Under the pieces are notes generated by a model, which had not been told where the DNA came from, ran no database searches, and was given only the letters and a program-made list of their open reading frames with translations. Source: Lignipirellula cremea (GTDB taxonomy: Bacteria; Planctomycetota; Planctomycetia; Pirellulales; Pirellulaceae). From it: a stretch of DNA of 64,000 bases. The DNA is taken from NCBI RefSeq assembly GCF_007751035.1, contig NZ_CP036433.1, positions 5,623,001 through 5,687,000 on the forward strand, in the 5' to 3' direction. Each line of letters starts with the position of its first letter. The stretch's first letter is position 1. Of the stretch, positions 1-8,948 are shown piece by piece. Position numbers and translations under genes: made by a program.

Positions 1-1497
1 ATCCTGCTTTATTTTGCCGTGCTGCTGCTGATCGGCGCTTTGGCGTCACGGCGGGTGAAAACGCTGTCGGACTTTTACGTCGGCGGGAAGAACCTGGGCT
101 ACTGGGTCGTGGCATTCAGTTCCCGGGCGAGCGGGGAATCGGCCTGGTTGTACCTGGGGCTGACGGGCCTGGGCGCCATGCTGGGCCTGCAGGCGATGTG
201 GGTGGTCGTTGGCGAAACGCTGGGAGTGGCCATCGCCTGGTTCTTCATGGCGCGGCCATTCAAAAGAGCGACCGACGCCTGCGGCGCCATGACCGTGCCC
301 GACTATCTGGTCAGCCGCTTTGCCGACTGGCCGCGTACGGCCCGTTTTCTGCGTTACCTGTCGGCCGCGGTGCTGACGATTTTTGTCACCATTTACGTCA
401 GTGCGCAGATCGACGCGACCGGCATTGCGTTTGAAGCGTTCCTGAAGTCGGGTTACTTCCGGGGCGCCCTGATCGGCTTTGGCATCGTTGTCATTTACAC
501 CCTGTCCGGCGGGTTCGTGGCGGTCGCCTGGTCGGACCTGTTCCAGGGGCTGGTCATGCTGGCCGGTCTGCTGTTGCTGCCGATCGCCGCCCTGATCGTG
601 CTGAGGAGCGGGACGAACCCGACTCCGCTGTCCGCCATTTTCTTTGGCGACCTGCTGCCGCACACCGGCGACGGGTGGCTGTCGACCGCGACGATGATCG
701 GCTATCTGGCGATTGGGCTGGGGTTTCTGGGATCGCCGCAAGTGTTTGTGCGGTTCATGTCGATTCGCGACGAACAGGAGATCCTTTCCGGCCGCTGGGT
801 GGCGATCGTGTTCACGATTCTGACCGACGGCGGGGCCGTGCTGGCAGGCATGTGCGGCCGCGTGCTGGTCGAGCAAATACAGCCCGGCGTGGAGCTGTTT
901 GGCGAGGGAAACGTGCTGGGAAAAAGCGGACAGCTCGTCCTGCCGGTAATGGTCGAGCAGCTTTTTCCCGCGATGATCGTGGGCGGGTACGTGGCGGCCG
1001 TGCTCGCCGCCAGCATGTCGACGATCGACTCGCTGCTGGTCGTGGCTTCCAGCGCGGTGACGCACGACATGATTGAATCTTCGACCACCCGCAAGCCGAC
1101 GGCGGGGCAGTTGAACTGGCTGTCCCGCGGCGTGACCCTGGCGCTGGCGCTGGTCGCCCTGGGGATTGCGATGGGGGTCGCGGTGCTGGTTCCTGGCAGG
1201 TCGGTGTTCTGGTTTGTTATCTTTGGCTTTTATGGCATTGCCGCATCGTTCTGCCCTTTGACGGTGCTGGCGTTATTCTGGCCGCGTTACAACGCCCCCG
1301 GCGCCGTGGCGTCGATGTTCACCGGTTTTCTGTCGATCCCGCTATTCAAGTTCGCCGTCCCCCACCTGCCGGTCGTCGGGCCCTGCTTCGTCAGGATCGA
1401 AGAGATGCTGCCTTCGTTCCTTTTGGCGCTGGCCGCCGGCGTGGTGGTGACGCTGCTCACCAGTCACAAGGCGACCGACGACAATCGTCCCGCCTGA
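1..1497 (+). CDS. Sodium:solute symporter family protein (5' partial)
   Basis: The reading frame is open from the first base of the window, so the N-terminus lies outside. About 498 residues are visible, almost all in hydrophobic helices, with the SSS (PutP/SGLT) family feature of a short FYVGGKNLG segment after the first visible helix. The family imports organic solutes (amino acids, sugars, carboxylates) with Na+ across the inner membrane; the substrate cannot be read from the sequence. The C-terminus ends in a hydrophobic helix and a short charged tail. No gene follows in the same operon: the next one starts about 280 bases downstream. Family call is firm, substrate unknown. Confidence 0.85.
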   Translation: MLLYFAVLLLIGALASRRVKTLSDFYVGGKNLGYWVVAFSSRASGESAWLYLGLTGLGAMLGLQAMWVVVGETLGVAIAWFFMARPFKRATDACGAMTVPDYLVSRFADWPRTARFLRYLSAAVLTIFVTIYVSAQIDATGIAFEAFLKSGYFRGALIGFGIVVIYTLSGGFVAVAWSDLFQGLVMLAGLLLLPIAALIVLRSGTNPTPLSAIFFGDLLPHTGDGWLSTATMIGYLAIGLGFLGSPQVFVRFMSIRDEQEILSGRWVAIVFTILTDGGAVLAGMCGRVLVEQIQPGVELFGEGNVLGKSGQLVLPVMVEQLFPAMIVGGYVAAVLAASMSTIDSLLVVASSAVTHDMIESSTTRKPTAGQLNWLSRGVTLALALVALGIAMGVAVLVPGRSVFWFVIFGFYGIAASFCPLTVLALFWPRYNAPGAVASMFTGFLSIPLFKFAVPHLPVVGPCFVRIEEMLPSFLLALAAGVVVTLLTSHKATDDNRPA

Positions 1498-1507
1498 CCC
1501 GCATGTC

Positions 1508-1579
1508 GCCGAAGTCGCCAGACTTTGGAGCGAGTCTTCAGGGCTGTGGGAGACGCGATCAGCCTCTGGCGAGTTCGGC
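1508..1579. repeat. Bipartite inverted repeat 3' of the symporter gene
   Basis: A 15-base left arm at 1508-1522 (GCCGAAGTCGCCAGA) pairs with the right arm at 1565-1579 with one mismatch, leaving a 42-base centre. It begins 10 bases after the symporter stop codon. A related element lies directly after the response-regulator gene at 41433-41515, sharing the core AAGTCGCC(A/T)GACTTTGG. The position suggests a terminator-like or REP-like element; there is no T-tract. Confidence 0.5.
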
Positions 1580-1777
1580 TACGGCCTTCCATGCATGTGA
1601 CGGATTACTGAAACCCAATCGGAGGGGATCGGGCGAAAACCGGCTGGAAACGCACCGGCGATCGCACATCCGCCGGCGGTTTACGCTATCCGTCGGGACG
1701 GCATGCGATATAATAGGAGGAAGGTGCTGCCCGTTGCACGCCTTGAATCTTCGTATCCTTGCCTTAGGAAGGACGCA

Positions 1778-3070
1778 ATGCCTTTATTGCCTGTCGCCGC
1801 CCGCCCTCTTCATCGTCGACATTTTCTGCGTGGAGCCGGCGCTGTTTTGAGCCTGCCGTTGCTGGAAGCAATGACCGGTTCGCTGGCAAAGGCCGATCAG
1901 GGCAAAGCGCCGAAGCGAACGGTGGCGTTTTGCGCTACGCTCGGTTTTCACGGGCCGGCATTGTATCCCGAGCAGGCAGGCCGCGATTATCAGTTGACGC
2001 CATACCTGGAAGAGCTGAAAGATCACCGGAACGACCTGACGGTGATCTCCGGTCTGTCGCACCCGGAGCAGCAGGGAAATAACGGCCATGCTTCCGAGCT
2101 GACCTGGCTGACCTCGGCCCAGCGTCCGGGTCTGGCGGGCTTCAAGAATACGATCTCGATCGATCAGTTGATCGCCAATCAGATCGGGCTGGAGACACGT
2201 TTTCCGTACCTGGCGCTCTCTTCAAACGGGCGTTCCATGTCGTGGACCTCGACCGGCGTGGAGATCCCGGGCGAAGGCTCGCCGTCGCGCGTGTTCAATG
2301 CGCTTTTTGTGCGCGGCACCGATGCCGAAGTGGCGAAAGAAACCCGACGCTTGACGCGCGGACGCAGCATCCTGGATACGGTCAACGACGACGCCCAGCG
2401 TCTGCACTCCACCCTCGGCCAGCAGGACCGGTACAAGCTGGACGAATACCTGGCCGCCGTTCGCGACCTGGAACTGCGACTGCAGCAAACCCAGGGCTGG
2501 GCCAAACAGCCCAAGCCGAAAGTCGACGCCGAACCGCCCACCGACATCACCAACCGGAACGACGCCATCGGCCGGCAGAAACTGCTGTCGGACATGATCG
2601 TGCTGGCCCTGCAGACCGACTCCACGCGAACGATCACTTTCCAGCTGAGCGGTTTGAACTCCGTGCCGGAAATCCCAGGCGTGCAGAACGACTGGCACAA
2701 CCTGTCGCACCACGGCAAGGACCCTGCCAAAATCGAGGAGCTCAAGATCGTCGAAGCGGCCGAGTTTGCCGCCTTTGGCGAGTTCCTGGGCAAGCTGAAA
2801 GCGGTCAAAGAATATGACGGCAACCTGCTGGATAACACGGCCGTGCTGTTTGGCTCCAACCTGGGGAACGCCAGCGCCCACGACTGGCATAACGTGCCGG
2901 TAGTGCTGGCCGGCGGCGGTTACCGCCATGGGGCCCACCTGGCGCACGACCCCAAAAACAACAAGCCGCTGGCCAACCTGTTTGTGTCGCTCGCCCAGCG
3001 CGTGGGCGTCGAGATCGACTCCTTTGGCAGCAGCGATTCCGCCGGCATCAACGGCCTGGAACTGGGCTAA
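1778..3070 (+). CDS. DUF1552 domain-containing exported protein
   Basis: A 430-residue protein of the DUF1552 family, which is expanded in Planctomycetota and usually found near DUF1587/1592 cytochrome-type proteins; its biochemical role is unknown. The N-terminus has a twin-arginine motif (RRHFL, residues 13-17) before a hydrophobic stretch, so folded export by Tat is likely. I chose the ATG at 1778 because an AGGAAGGA ribosome site lies just upstream and the Tat motif then falls near residue 13; the frame is open further upstream but without a plausible leader. No c-type cytochrome partner is next to it here. Confidence 0.85.
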   Translation: MPLLPVAARPLHRRHFLRGAGAVLSLPLLEAMTGSLAKADQGKAPKRTVAFCATLGFHGPALYPEQAGRDYQLTPYLEELKDHRNDLTVISGLSHPEQQGNNGHASELTWLTSAQRPGLAGFKNTISIDQLIANQIGLETRFPYLALSSNGRSMSWTSTGVEIPGEGSPSRVFNALFVRGTDAEVAKETRRLTRGRSILDTVNDDAQRLHSTLGQQDRYKLDEYLAAVRDLELRLQQTQGWAKQPKPKVDAEPPTDITNRNDAIGRQKLLSDMIVLALQTDSTRTITFQLSGLNSVPEIPGVQNDWHNLSHHGKDPAKIEELKIVEAAEFAAFGEFLGKLKAVKEYDGNLLDNTAVLFGSNLGNASAHDWHNVPVVLAGGGYRHGAHLAHDPKNNKPLANLFVSLAQRVGVEIDSFGSSDSAGINGLELG

Positions 3071-3104
3071 AGGCGATCGGACGAGACATTCCCCGTTATA
3101 CCCA

Positions 3105-3137
3105 GCCTGGCGTGAGGTAAAACCTCCTACGCCAGGC
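3105..3137. terminator. Hairpin between convergent DUF1552 and zwf genes
   Basis: GCCTGGCGT at 3105-3113 pairs perfectly with 3129-3137, and inside it GAGG (3114-3117) pairs with CCTC (3123-3126) around a TAAAA loop, with a two-base bulge. It sits in the 86-base gap between two convergent genes and could end transcription from both sides. There is no clear T-tract, so a Rho-independent mechanism is not certain. Confidence 0.5.
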
Positions 3138-3156
3138 CGATTGGCGCCGCTGGCTG

Positions 3157-4620
3157 TTACTTTCCCGAATACAGCACAGGGCAAACGTCAAACCAGTTGC
3201 GTCCCTGCTGATCGAGCCAGTCGATGGAGGCTTCAGGCCCCCACAATCCGGTCGGATACGTCATGAGTTCCGGCCCGGCGCCGGACTGCCACGCTTCCTG
3301 GATCGGGTCGATCACGCCCCAGGCCAGCTCGACTTCGTCGCTCCGGGCAAACAGGCTCGCATCCCCGTTAAAGCAGTCCAGCAGCAGACGCTGGTATGCG
3401 TCCGGCATCGCCTTGTCAAACTCGCGATCGAAGAGCAGCTCCATGTCGGTCGTCAGCAGTTTCATGCCGGCGTCGGGCGCCTTGCTCTGCAGTTCCAGCT
3501 GGATCCCTTCGGCCGGCTGGATCTGAATCACCAGGCGGTTGGCGTCGATCTTTCGCTGGTTCGCCTGGCGGAACATCATCACCGGCGGTTCGCGGAACTG
3601 GATCACAATTTGCGTGGTCCGGCAGCTCATCGCCTTGCCGCTGCGCAGGTAAAACGGCACACCATTCCAGCGCCAATTATCAATGTGCAGCTTGATGGCG
3701 CCATAGGTCGCGGTCGTACTGTCGGGCGGGGCGCCTTTTTCCTGCAGGTAGCCGTCGTACTGTCCCCTGAGCGTATCGCGGGCGATGTCTTCGACACTCA
3801 GCTTGCGGATCGCGCGGAGCGTTTTCACTTTCTCGTCGCGGACCATGGTCGACTCAAAGCGGGCCGGCGCTTCCATGGCCGTAATCATCAGCAGCTGGAG
3901 CAGGTGATTCTGGAACATGTCGCGGAGCACGCCGGCCGTGTCGTAATAGCCGGCCCGCGAGCCGACGACGACCTCTTCGGCCACGGTGATCTGCACGTGG
4001 TCGACGTAGTTCCGGTTCCACAGCGGTTCAAAAATGGTGTTGGCGAACCGCAGCACAAACATGTTCTGCACGGTCTCTTTGCCCAGGTAATGGTCGATGC
4101 GATAGACCTGGTCTTCCTGGAACACGGCGTGAATATCGGCGTTCAGTTGCTCGGCCGTTTTCCGGTCAACGCCGAACGGTTTTTCGATAATCACCCGGCG
4201 GGGGCCGCAATCTTCCTTCGCCAGGCCGGCGGCGCCCAGGTTGGCGATCGCCGCCGAGTACAGCCGCGGCGAAGTCGACAGGTAATAGATCCGCGAGCAG
4301 TCGTCGCCCGATTCTTTCTCGTCGAGAAAGTCGCGCAGCTTGTCAAAATCGGCAGGCGTATTGATGTCGCCCGCCAGATAGAAGATCTGCTGCGAAAACT
4401 TCTGCCAGGCTTCTTCGCTAAAGGAAGAGCCGACAAATTTCTTCGTCGATTCGGCAAGCGAACTCCGCCATTCCTCGTGGCTGAACTCACTGCGCGACAC
4501 GCCGACAATGCGGGTGTCTTCCGGCAAGCGATCTTTGGCAAACAGGGAATACAGGGCGGGAATCAGCTTCCGGCTGGTCAAGTCGCCGGAAGCTCCAAAA
4601 ATGACAATGCTATGCGACAT
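3157..4620 (-). CDS. zwf: Glucose-6-phosphate 1-dehydrogenase
   Basis: A 487-residue enzyme that oxidises glucose-6-phosphate to 6-phosphogluconolactone with NADP+, the entry step of the oxidative pentose phosphate and Entner-Doudoroff routes. The N-terminal nucleotide-binding motif GASGDLTSRK is at about residues 8-17, and the substrate/active-site signature RIDHYLGKE at about 174-182. Length is normal for the family. Start chosen at MSHSIVIFG; an alternative ATG lies 9 bases upstream at 4629 and neither has a strong ribosome site. The gene follows an exported unknown on the same strand with a gap of about 50 bases. No pgl or gnd gene is nearby. Confidence 0.95.
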   Translation of the reverse strand: MSHSIVIFGASGDLTSRKLIPALYSLFAKDRLPEDTRIVGVSRSEFSHEEWRSSLAESTKKFVGSSFSEEAWQKFSQQIFYLAGDINTPADFDKLRDFLDEKESGDDCSRIYYLSTSPRLYSAAIANLGAAGLAKEDCGPRRVIIEKPFGVDRKTAEQLNADIHAVFQEDQVYRIDHYLGKETVQNMFVLRFANTIFEPLWNRNYVDHVQITVAEEVVVGSRAGYYDTAGVLRDMFQNHLLQLLMITAMEAPARFESTMVRDEKVKTLRAIRKLSVEDIARDTLRGQYDGYLQEKGAPPDSTTATYGAIKLHIDNWRWNGVPFYLRSGKAMSCRTTQIVIQFREPPVMMFRQANQRKIDANRLVIQIQPAEGIQLELQSKAPDAGMKLLTTDMELLFDREFDKAMPDAYQRLLLDCFNGDASLFARSDEVELAWGVIDPIQEAWQSGAGPELMTYPTGLWGPEASIDWLDQQGRNWFDVCPVLYSGK

Positions 4621-4679
4621 GCGCTCCATCCCAAAAATAGTCGACGTTGCAGATCCCAGGACCCCAGAATAACAGCAGG

Positions 4680-6479
4680 TTAGAAATACCAGAACCAGGG
4701 CATCATGCCAGGCACTACCAGAAACGCTGGCGACAACACCATTCCGCTGGACGGCATGCTCTGACGCCCTACAATTTCCACCCCATATTCGGTCCGGCGG
4801 AAGGTGGTGACGGCAGGCTTCAGATGCCGGGAAATCAACGGAGCCGAAGGCAGGACACTGACATCAAAATCAACCCCGTCCCGCTGCGCTTCGGCGGACA
4901 CAAAGTGCATCACGTACTGCATGATCGGGTAGAACAGATGGAATAGCTCCCGCGGGTTCTGGTAGCCGATCGCCGTGGGGGCGCCGTCTGCAAACAGCTT
5001 GTCGGCGTACTCCGTTTTCGCAAGTGAGGCAAAGTCGTCCCCGCGGCTGAGATACGCTTTTACGCCGGACGGAAACAACGACACGATCAGCTCGCCGTCG
5101 GTGATCGTCCAGGCCAGCGGGAACGGCATCGTTTCGCCGATCGACTTCACATAGTAAACCGTTTGCCCGGCGTGCGAAAAATCACTGATCAGCACATGCC
5201 GCGGTTTGCGGGTGGAGTTCGGATCGCCGACGGGAATATTCGCCGCGACGAGCTTCTGAAGTTTGACGGCCGTCGACCGCAGTTGCTCTGCGTCGTCAAC
5301 GGAAACGACCAGCGTGGTCCCGGTGAAGACCAGCCCGCCTTCGCCCGGCGAATTGAACAACCGCCAGCGGTCGCCCAGCGGTTCCAGAATCTCTTTGGAA
5401 ATATCGAGATCGCCCTTGGTTTTGACTTCGTCAAAGAAATCCGTAAACTCCTCGCCCCAGTCGCTGTCGATGGCGGTCAGCGTGGCGGTGAGTTCGATCA
5501 ACAATTCCTCCGCACTGGTACGGGCCGCATAGGCAAAGGAGGAATCCGCGGGGATCGCCTGCAGGTCTTTCCGTTCCAAAGGTTCGCCCAGCATCGTCGC
5601 CAACAGACCCACCGGTTCGCCATCGAATTCCACTTGCGTCCGTGCGATGCAGTCGGCTCCGTCGAAGCCGGTGGCGGTGGTCAAAGATTTGGCTTTGCCG
5701 GCGCCGAGCGCAGCGGCGATCCGGTCCCAGCGTTTTCCCGCAAGACTCGAGCCCAGCTCGTTGGCTTTCTCCGCGTTGAGGTAAAACAGCACCGCCCGGC
5801 GGGCGACGCCTGTTCGCTTTTTGGCGGTCGTGAGCCAGGCCGGCTCCGGCGTTTTGCGACTGGCCAACAGGAGTTCGAGCGATTCCTTGCCGGCGGCGGC
5901 GATGAAGTAGCCTTCGTGAACGCCCCACAGCGGCGACGGCATGCCCTTGTCCAGCGTGACCTGTTTCCATTCCGTTCCGTCGATGGTGACCGAAGTCGCT
6001 TTGGAGCCGAGGGCGAGGTTGATCTTTTCCAGCGCCGTTTCTACGGCCGCTTTCTGCTCGCCCAGGCTAACGATCAGACTGCCGTCCCCTTTGGGGCCTT
6101 CCGGTCCGAAGTCGATACCGCCGACCGCGATCGCACCCGGCTGGGTCAGCAGGGCTTTCGCCAGCAGGGGAAGCTGCTCGGCGAACACGCGGCCATTACC
6201 GTCGTCGTAGGTTCTGATCAGGGATTTCGCCACCAGCAGATCGATTTTTTTGATGAACTGCTGGATCTCTTCTTCAGCCAGAAAACGCTCGTAATCGTTT
6301 TCGCTTTTGGGATCAGGAGCGACCATGCCGGCCCAGTTGAAGTAGACCAGGCACTCGTCCGGCGCCGCCTGCTCGATCGCCGGGTCCATCTTGCCCGGCG
6401 GCATCCCCAACGGTAAGCCAATGCCGGCCAGCGACAACAGCATGACCAGGAAACTCTCAATGAATCCACCACCTGCCAT
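4680..6479 (-). CDS. Large exported protein of unknown function
   Basis: A 599-residue protein with a short hydrophobic N-terminus (FLVMLLSLAGIGLPLG) that looks like a signal peptide or anchor, followed by a long soluble region without cysteine clusters or a motif I recognise. It contains repeated alpha/beta-like segments and a second hydrophobic stretch at the very C-terminus (AFLVVPGMMPWFWYF). I chose the ATG at 6479 because AAGGAGAG lies about 6-13 bases upstream; the frame extends 8 codons further without such a site. It precedes zwf on the same strand. It resembles the lineage-specific exported proteins common in Planctomycetota; function unknown. Confidence 0.7.
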   Translation of the reverse strand: MAGGGFIESFLVMLLSLAGIGLPLGMPPGKMDPAIEQAAPDECLVYFNWAGMVAPDPKSENDYERFLAEEEIQQFIKKIDLLVAKSLIRTYDDGNGRVFAEQLPLLAKALLTQPGAIAVGGIDFGPEGPKGDGSLIVSLGEQKAAVETALEKINLALGSKATSVTIDGTEWKQVTLDKGMPSPLWGVHEGYFIAAAGKESLELLLASRKTPEPAWLTTAKKRTGVARRAVLFYLNAEKANELGSSLAGKRWDRIAAALGAGKAKSLTTATGFDGADCIARTQVEFDGEPVGLLATMLGEPLERKDLQAIPADSSFAYAARTSAEELLIELTATLTAIDSDWGEEFTDFFDEVKTKGDLDISKEILEPLGDRWRLFNSPGEGGLVFTGTTLVVSVDDAEQLRSTAVKLQKLVAANIPVGDPNSTRKPRHVLISDFSHAGQTVYYVKSIGETMPFPLAWTITDGELIVSLFPSGVKAYLSRGDDFASLAKTEYADKLFADGAPTAIGYQNPRELFHLFYPIMQYVMHFVSAEAQRDGVDFDVSVLPSAPLISRHLKPAVTTFRRTEYGVEIVGRQSMPSSGMVLSPAFLVVPGMMPWFWYF

Positions 6480-6597
6480 GGTAACTCTCCTTGATGGGAT
6501 CAAGCTTTTGAAGACTGAGTTTTCATCCGTTCTGGTCGCGCGCGTCGTTGCCTGAAACAGGTCCCTGGACCGATTCCACGGACGATCACCACCTGCC

Positions 6598-8085
6598 CTA
6601 CATGGCCGCCCGGCGGCCGGGGTGTTTCTGTTCGATGCCGCAGGCGCCGGCGGTCGGCAACATTTTGTCGGGGCTTAGGCGATTCTCGGGATTGAACGCC
6701 TGTCGCAGCCGCCGCATGGCGTCGAGGTCGCTGTCGCGGAACATCTTGTTCATAAAGCCGATCTTCTCCACGCCAATGCCGTGCTCGCCCGTCACGCTGC
6801 CGCCGCACGCCAGGCACTCTTCCAGAATTTCGTTACTCGCCTGCAGCACCTGGCCGACCTGGGCCGCGTTCCGTTCGTCAAACAGCAGGATCGGATGGAT
6901 GTTCCCGTCGCCGGCATGGAACACATTGACGATCTGCAGGTCGTACTTTTTGCCAATCTCTTTAATGCGTCGCAGAATCCGGGGCAGCTGCGTACGGGGG
7001 ACGACGCCGTCTTGCGTGCAATAGCTGGGACTCAAACGGCCGATGGCGCCGAACGCCTGCTTCCTGCTTTTCCACAGCTTTTGCCGCTGGGCCGCGTCGT
7101 CGGCCAGGCGGACTTCCCGGGCGCCGCTGGCATTGCAGACCTCGATGATGCGATCCCGCTGCTGGTTCAGGCCGGCTTCCAGCCCGTCGACTTCGATCAG
7201 CAGGACCGCTTCGGCGTCGAGCGGGAAGCCAAAGTGATAGGCGGCCTCAATCGCGGCGATAATGCCCTGGTCCATCATCTCCAGCGCGGCGGGAACAATG
7301 CCGGCGCCGATGATTTCGCTGATCGCATTCGTGGCGTCCTCGACCGAATCGAACACGCCGAGCATGGTACGATAGCCTTGCGGGTCGCGCGTCAGCCGCA
7401 CCCAGACTTTCGTGACGATCGCGAGCGTGCCTTCGCTGCCGACAATGGCGCCGATGAGATCGATCCCGACCGGATCTTCGGCCGGCCCGCCCAGCTGGAT
7501 GATACGTCCGTCGGCCAGCACGGCCTCGATGCCCAGCACGTGGTTGACCGTGACGCCATACTTGAGCGTATGCGGTCCGCCCGAGTTGGTCGCCACGTTG
7601 CCGCCAATCGTACAGGCGCCCTGGCTGGAAGGATCGGGAGCATAATGAAAGCCGCTGCCTTTGAGCGCCTGGGTTAGCCAGACGTTGACCACGCCCGGCT
7701 CCACCACGGCGTAGCGGTCGCGAAGATTGATCTCCACGATCTGCTTCATCCGGGTGAGGACGATCATGACTCCGCCGCCGACGGGCAGGCAGCCGCCGGC
7801 CAGACTGGTGCCGGCCCCGCGGGGCAGGAACGGCGTGCGATGCTTGTTACAGGCGGCGACAATCTGCTGCACCTGCTGCGTGTTCCGCGGGAAGACGACC
7901 ACATCGGGGCTGTTCTTCTCAATCACAAAGCCGTCGCACTCAAAGACCATCAGGTCGGAACGAGCGGACAGCACGCCATCGACACCTACGGCCTGGCGAA
8001 GCTCCTCGACAAGCTGCGGGGCGATCCCCACCGATGCAGCAGCCAATGCAATCTCCCTGCTAGCGCAATCCGGCAAAGCCGCCAT
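6598..8085 (-). CDS. glcD: FAD-linked oxidase, GlcD type (glycolate/D-lactate oxidase subunit)
   Basis: A 495-residue flavoprotein of the GlcD family, which oxidises 2-hydroxy acids such as glycolate or D-lactate. The FAD-binding PCMH domain shows PRGAGTSLAGGCLP and later CTIGGNVATNSGGPHTLKYG, and the C-terminal FAD-oxidase domain carries the metal-site region NVFHAGDGNIHP and GEHGIG near the end. The ATG at 8085 is preceded by CAGGAA; a GTG 36 bases upstream is possible. The usual partners glcE and glcF (FAD and Fe-S subunits) are not adjacent, so the electron acceptor and exact substrate are open. D-lactate dehydrogenase is an alternative name. Confidence 0.88.
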   Translation of the reverse strand: MAALPDCASREIALAAASVGIAPQLVEELRQAVGVDGVLSARSDLMVFECDGFVIEKNSPDVVVFPRNTQQVQQIVAACNKHRTPFLPRGAGTSLAGGCLPVGGGVMIVLTRMKQIVEINLRDRYAVVEPGVVNVWLTQALKGSGFHYAPDPSSQGACTIGGNVATNSGGPHTLKYGVTVNHVLGIEAVLADGRIIQLGGPAEDPVGIDLIGAIVGSEGTLAIVTKVWVRLTRDPQGYRTMLGVFDSVEDATNAISEIIGAGIVPAALEMMDQGIIAAIEAAYHFGFPLDAEAVLLIEVDGLEAGLNQQRDRIIEVCNASGAREVRLADDAAQRQKLWKSRKQAFGAIGRLSPSYCTQDGVVPRTQLPRILRRIKEIGKKYDLQIVNVFHAGDGNIHPILLFDERNAAQVGQVLQASNEILEECLACGGSVTGEHGIGVEKIGFMNKMFRDSDLDAMRRLRQAFNPENRLSPDKMLPTAGACGIEQKHPGRRAAM

Positions 8086-8216
8086 TGTCGCATTCCTGGA
8101 CCGCAGTCGTCGAGTAGACACCAGGAGAAGAAGCGACCGCCACTTCGAGGCGAACGACGACCTTTACCACGGCTCGCTACCGAGGTGCGCAACTTCCCTC
8201 GAAACGACGCCACCGG

Positions 8217-8948
8217 TCAAGCGTTTTCCGGTCGGGAGAGGAAACGGATGCTCTGGCCGAATGGCTCCCGAACATTGGGACGCAGGTACGAAGCCCAGCG
8301 CGGATGCAGTTCGCCCCGGGCCAGTGCGTAATGCGCCAGGGCATAGGCGAACAGGTCAAAATTCAAAAAGCCCAGACGTTTACCGGCCCAGGTATAGGAA
8401 GTAAAACTGGCGCCCTGGCGATCCTCGACCATCGCGGCGTTCGCCGTGAAGATTCCGAGCCCGAGAAACACGGTCAACAGGTCGGCCTGCTTCTCCAGTT
8501 CTTCCGCCTGGTCAAGAAACCTTTGGTGGCGGAGCAGCAGCGCATGCGCGATTTCATGAGCCAGACAGGCCACAACGATGAGCGGGTCGTTCAGCGTTTT
8601 GACTTCCAGCCAAAGCTCCATAGGACCTTGCGGTTTCCCGTTCCGCTCCAGCCTGCCGTCCGACTCTTCATCAAAGAGCCGGGAGTCGCTTTCGTCGAAG
8701 TAGTGCAGACGCAATTTCTCGGGCTCAAGATCCAGCAACTTTGCCAGGCGATGAGCGATCTCGAGGGTCTCTTGCTCCGTTCCGTCATACCGCTCCGGGA
8801 AAAATTCGGTTGTGGGCAGAATGACGGGACCCGAATAAAGGCGATCCGGTCCGAACACTTCAAGGAACTGAGAAAAACCTTGCTCAATCCAGGCCTGTTC
8901 CTCTTTGTTAATGGGGCAAGAATTCTGCGCACGAAACCAGCCAAACAT
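8217..8948 (-). CDS. HExxH-containing protein, possible metallopeptidase
   Basis: A 243-residue soluble protein with an HEIAH motif at residues 131-135 inside a hydrophobic helix (VVACLAHEIAHALLL), the pattern of a zincin zinc site. A third ligand is not obvious; E145-E152 region glutamates or later acidic residues could serve. There is no signal peptide. It starts on the base directly after the stop codon of the upstream c-heme membrane protein (TAA then ATG, no gap), so the two are almost certainly translated together. I do not recognise the family, and peptidase activity is an inference from the motif alone. Confidence 0.65.
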   Translation of the reverse strand: MFGWFRAQNSCPINKEEQAWIEQGFSQFLEVFGPDRLYSGPVILPTTEFFPERYDGTEQETLEIAHRLAKLLDLEPEKLRLHYFDESDSRLFDEESDGRLERNGKPQGPMELWLEVKTLNDPLIVVACLAHEIAHALLLRHQRFLDQAEELEKQADLLTVFLGLGIFTANAAMVEDRQGASFTSYTWAGKRLGFLNFDLFAYALAHYALARGELHPRWASYLRPNVREPFGQSIRFLSRPENA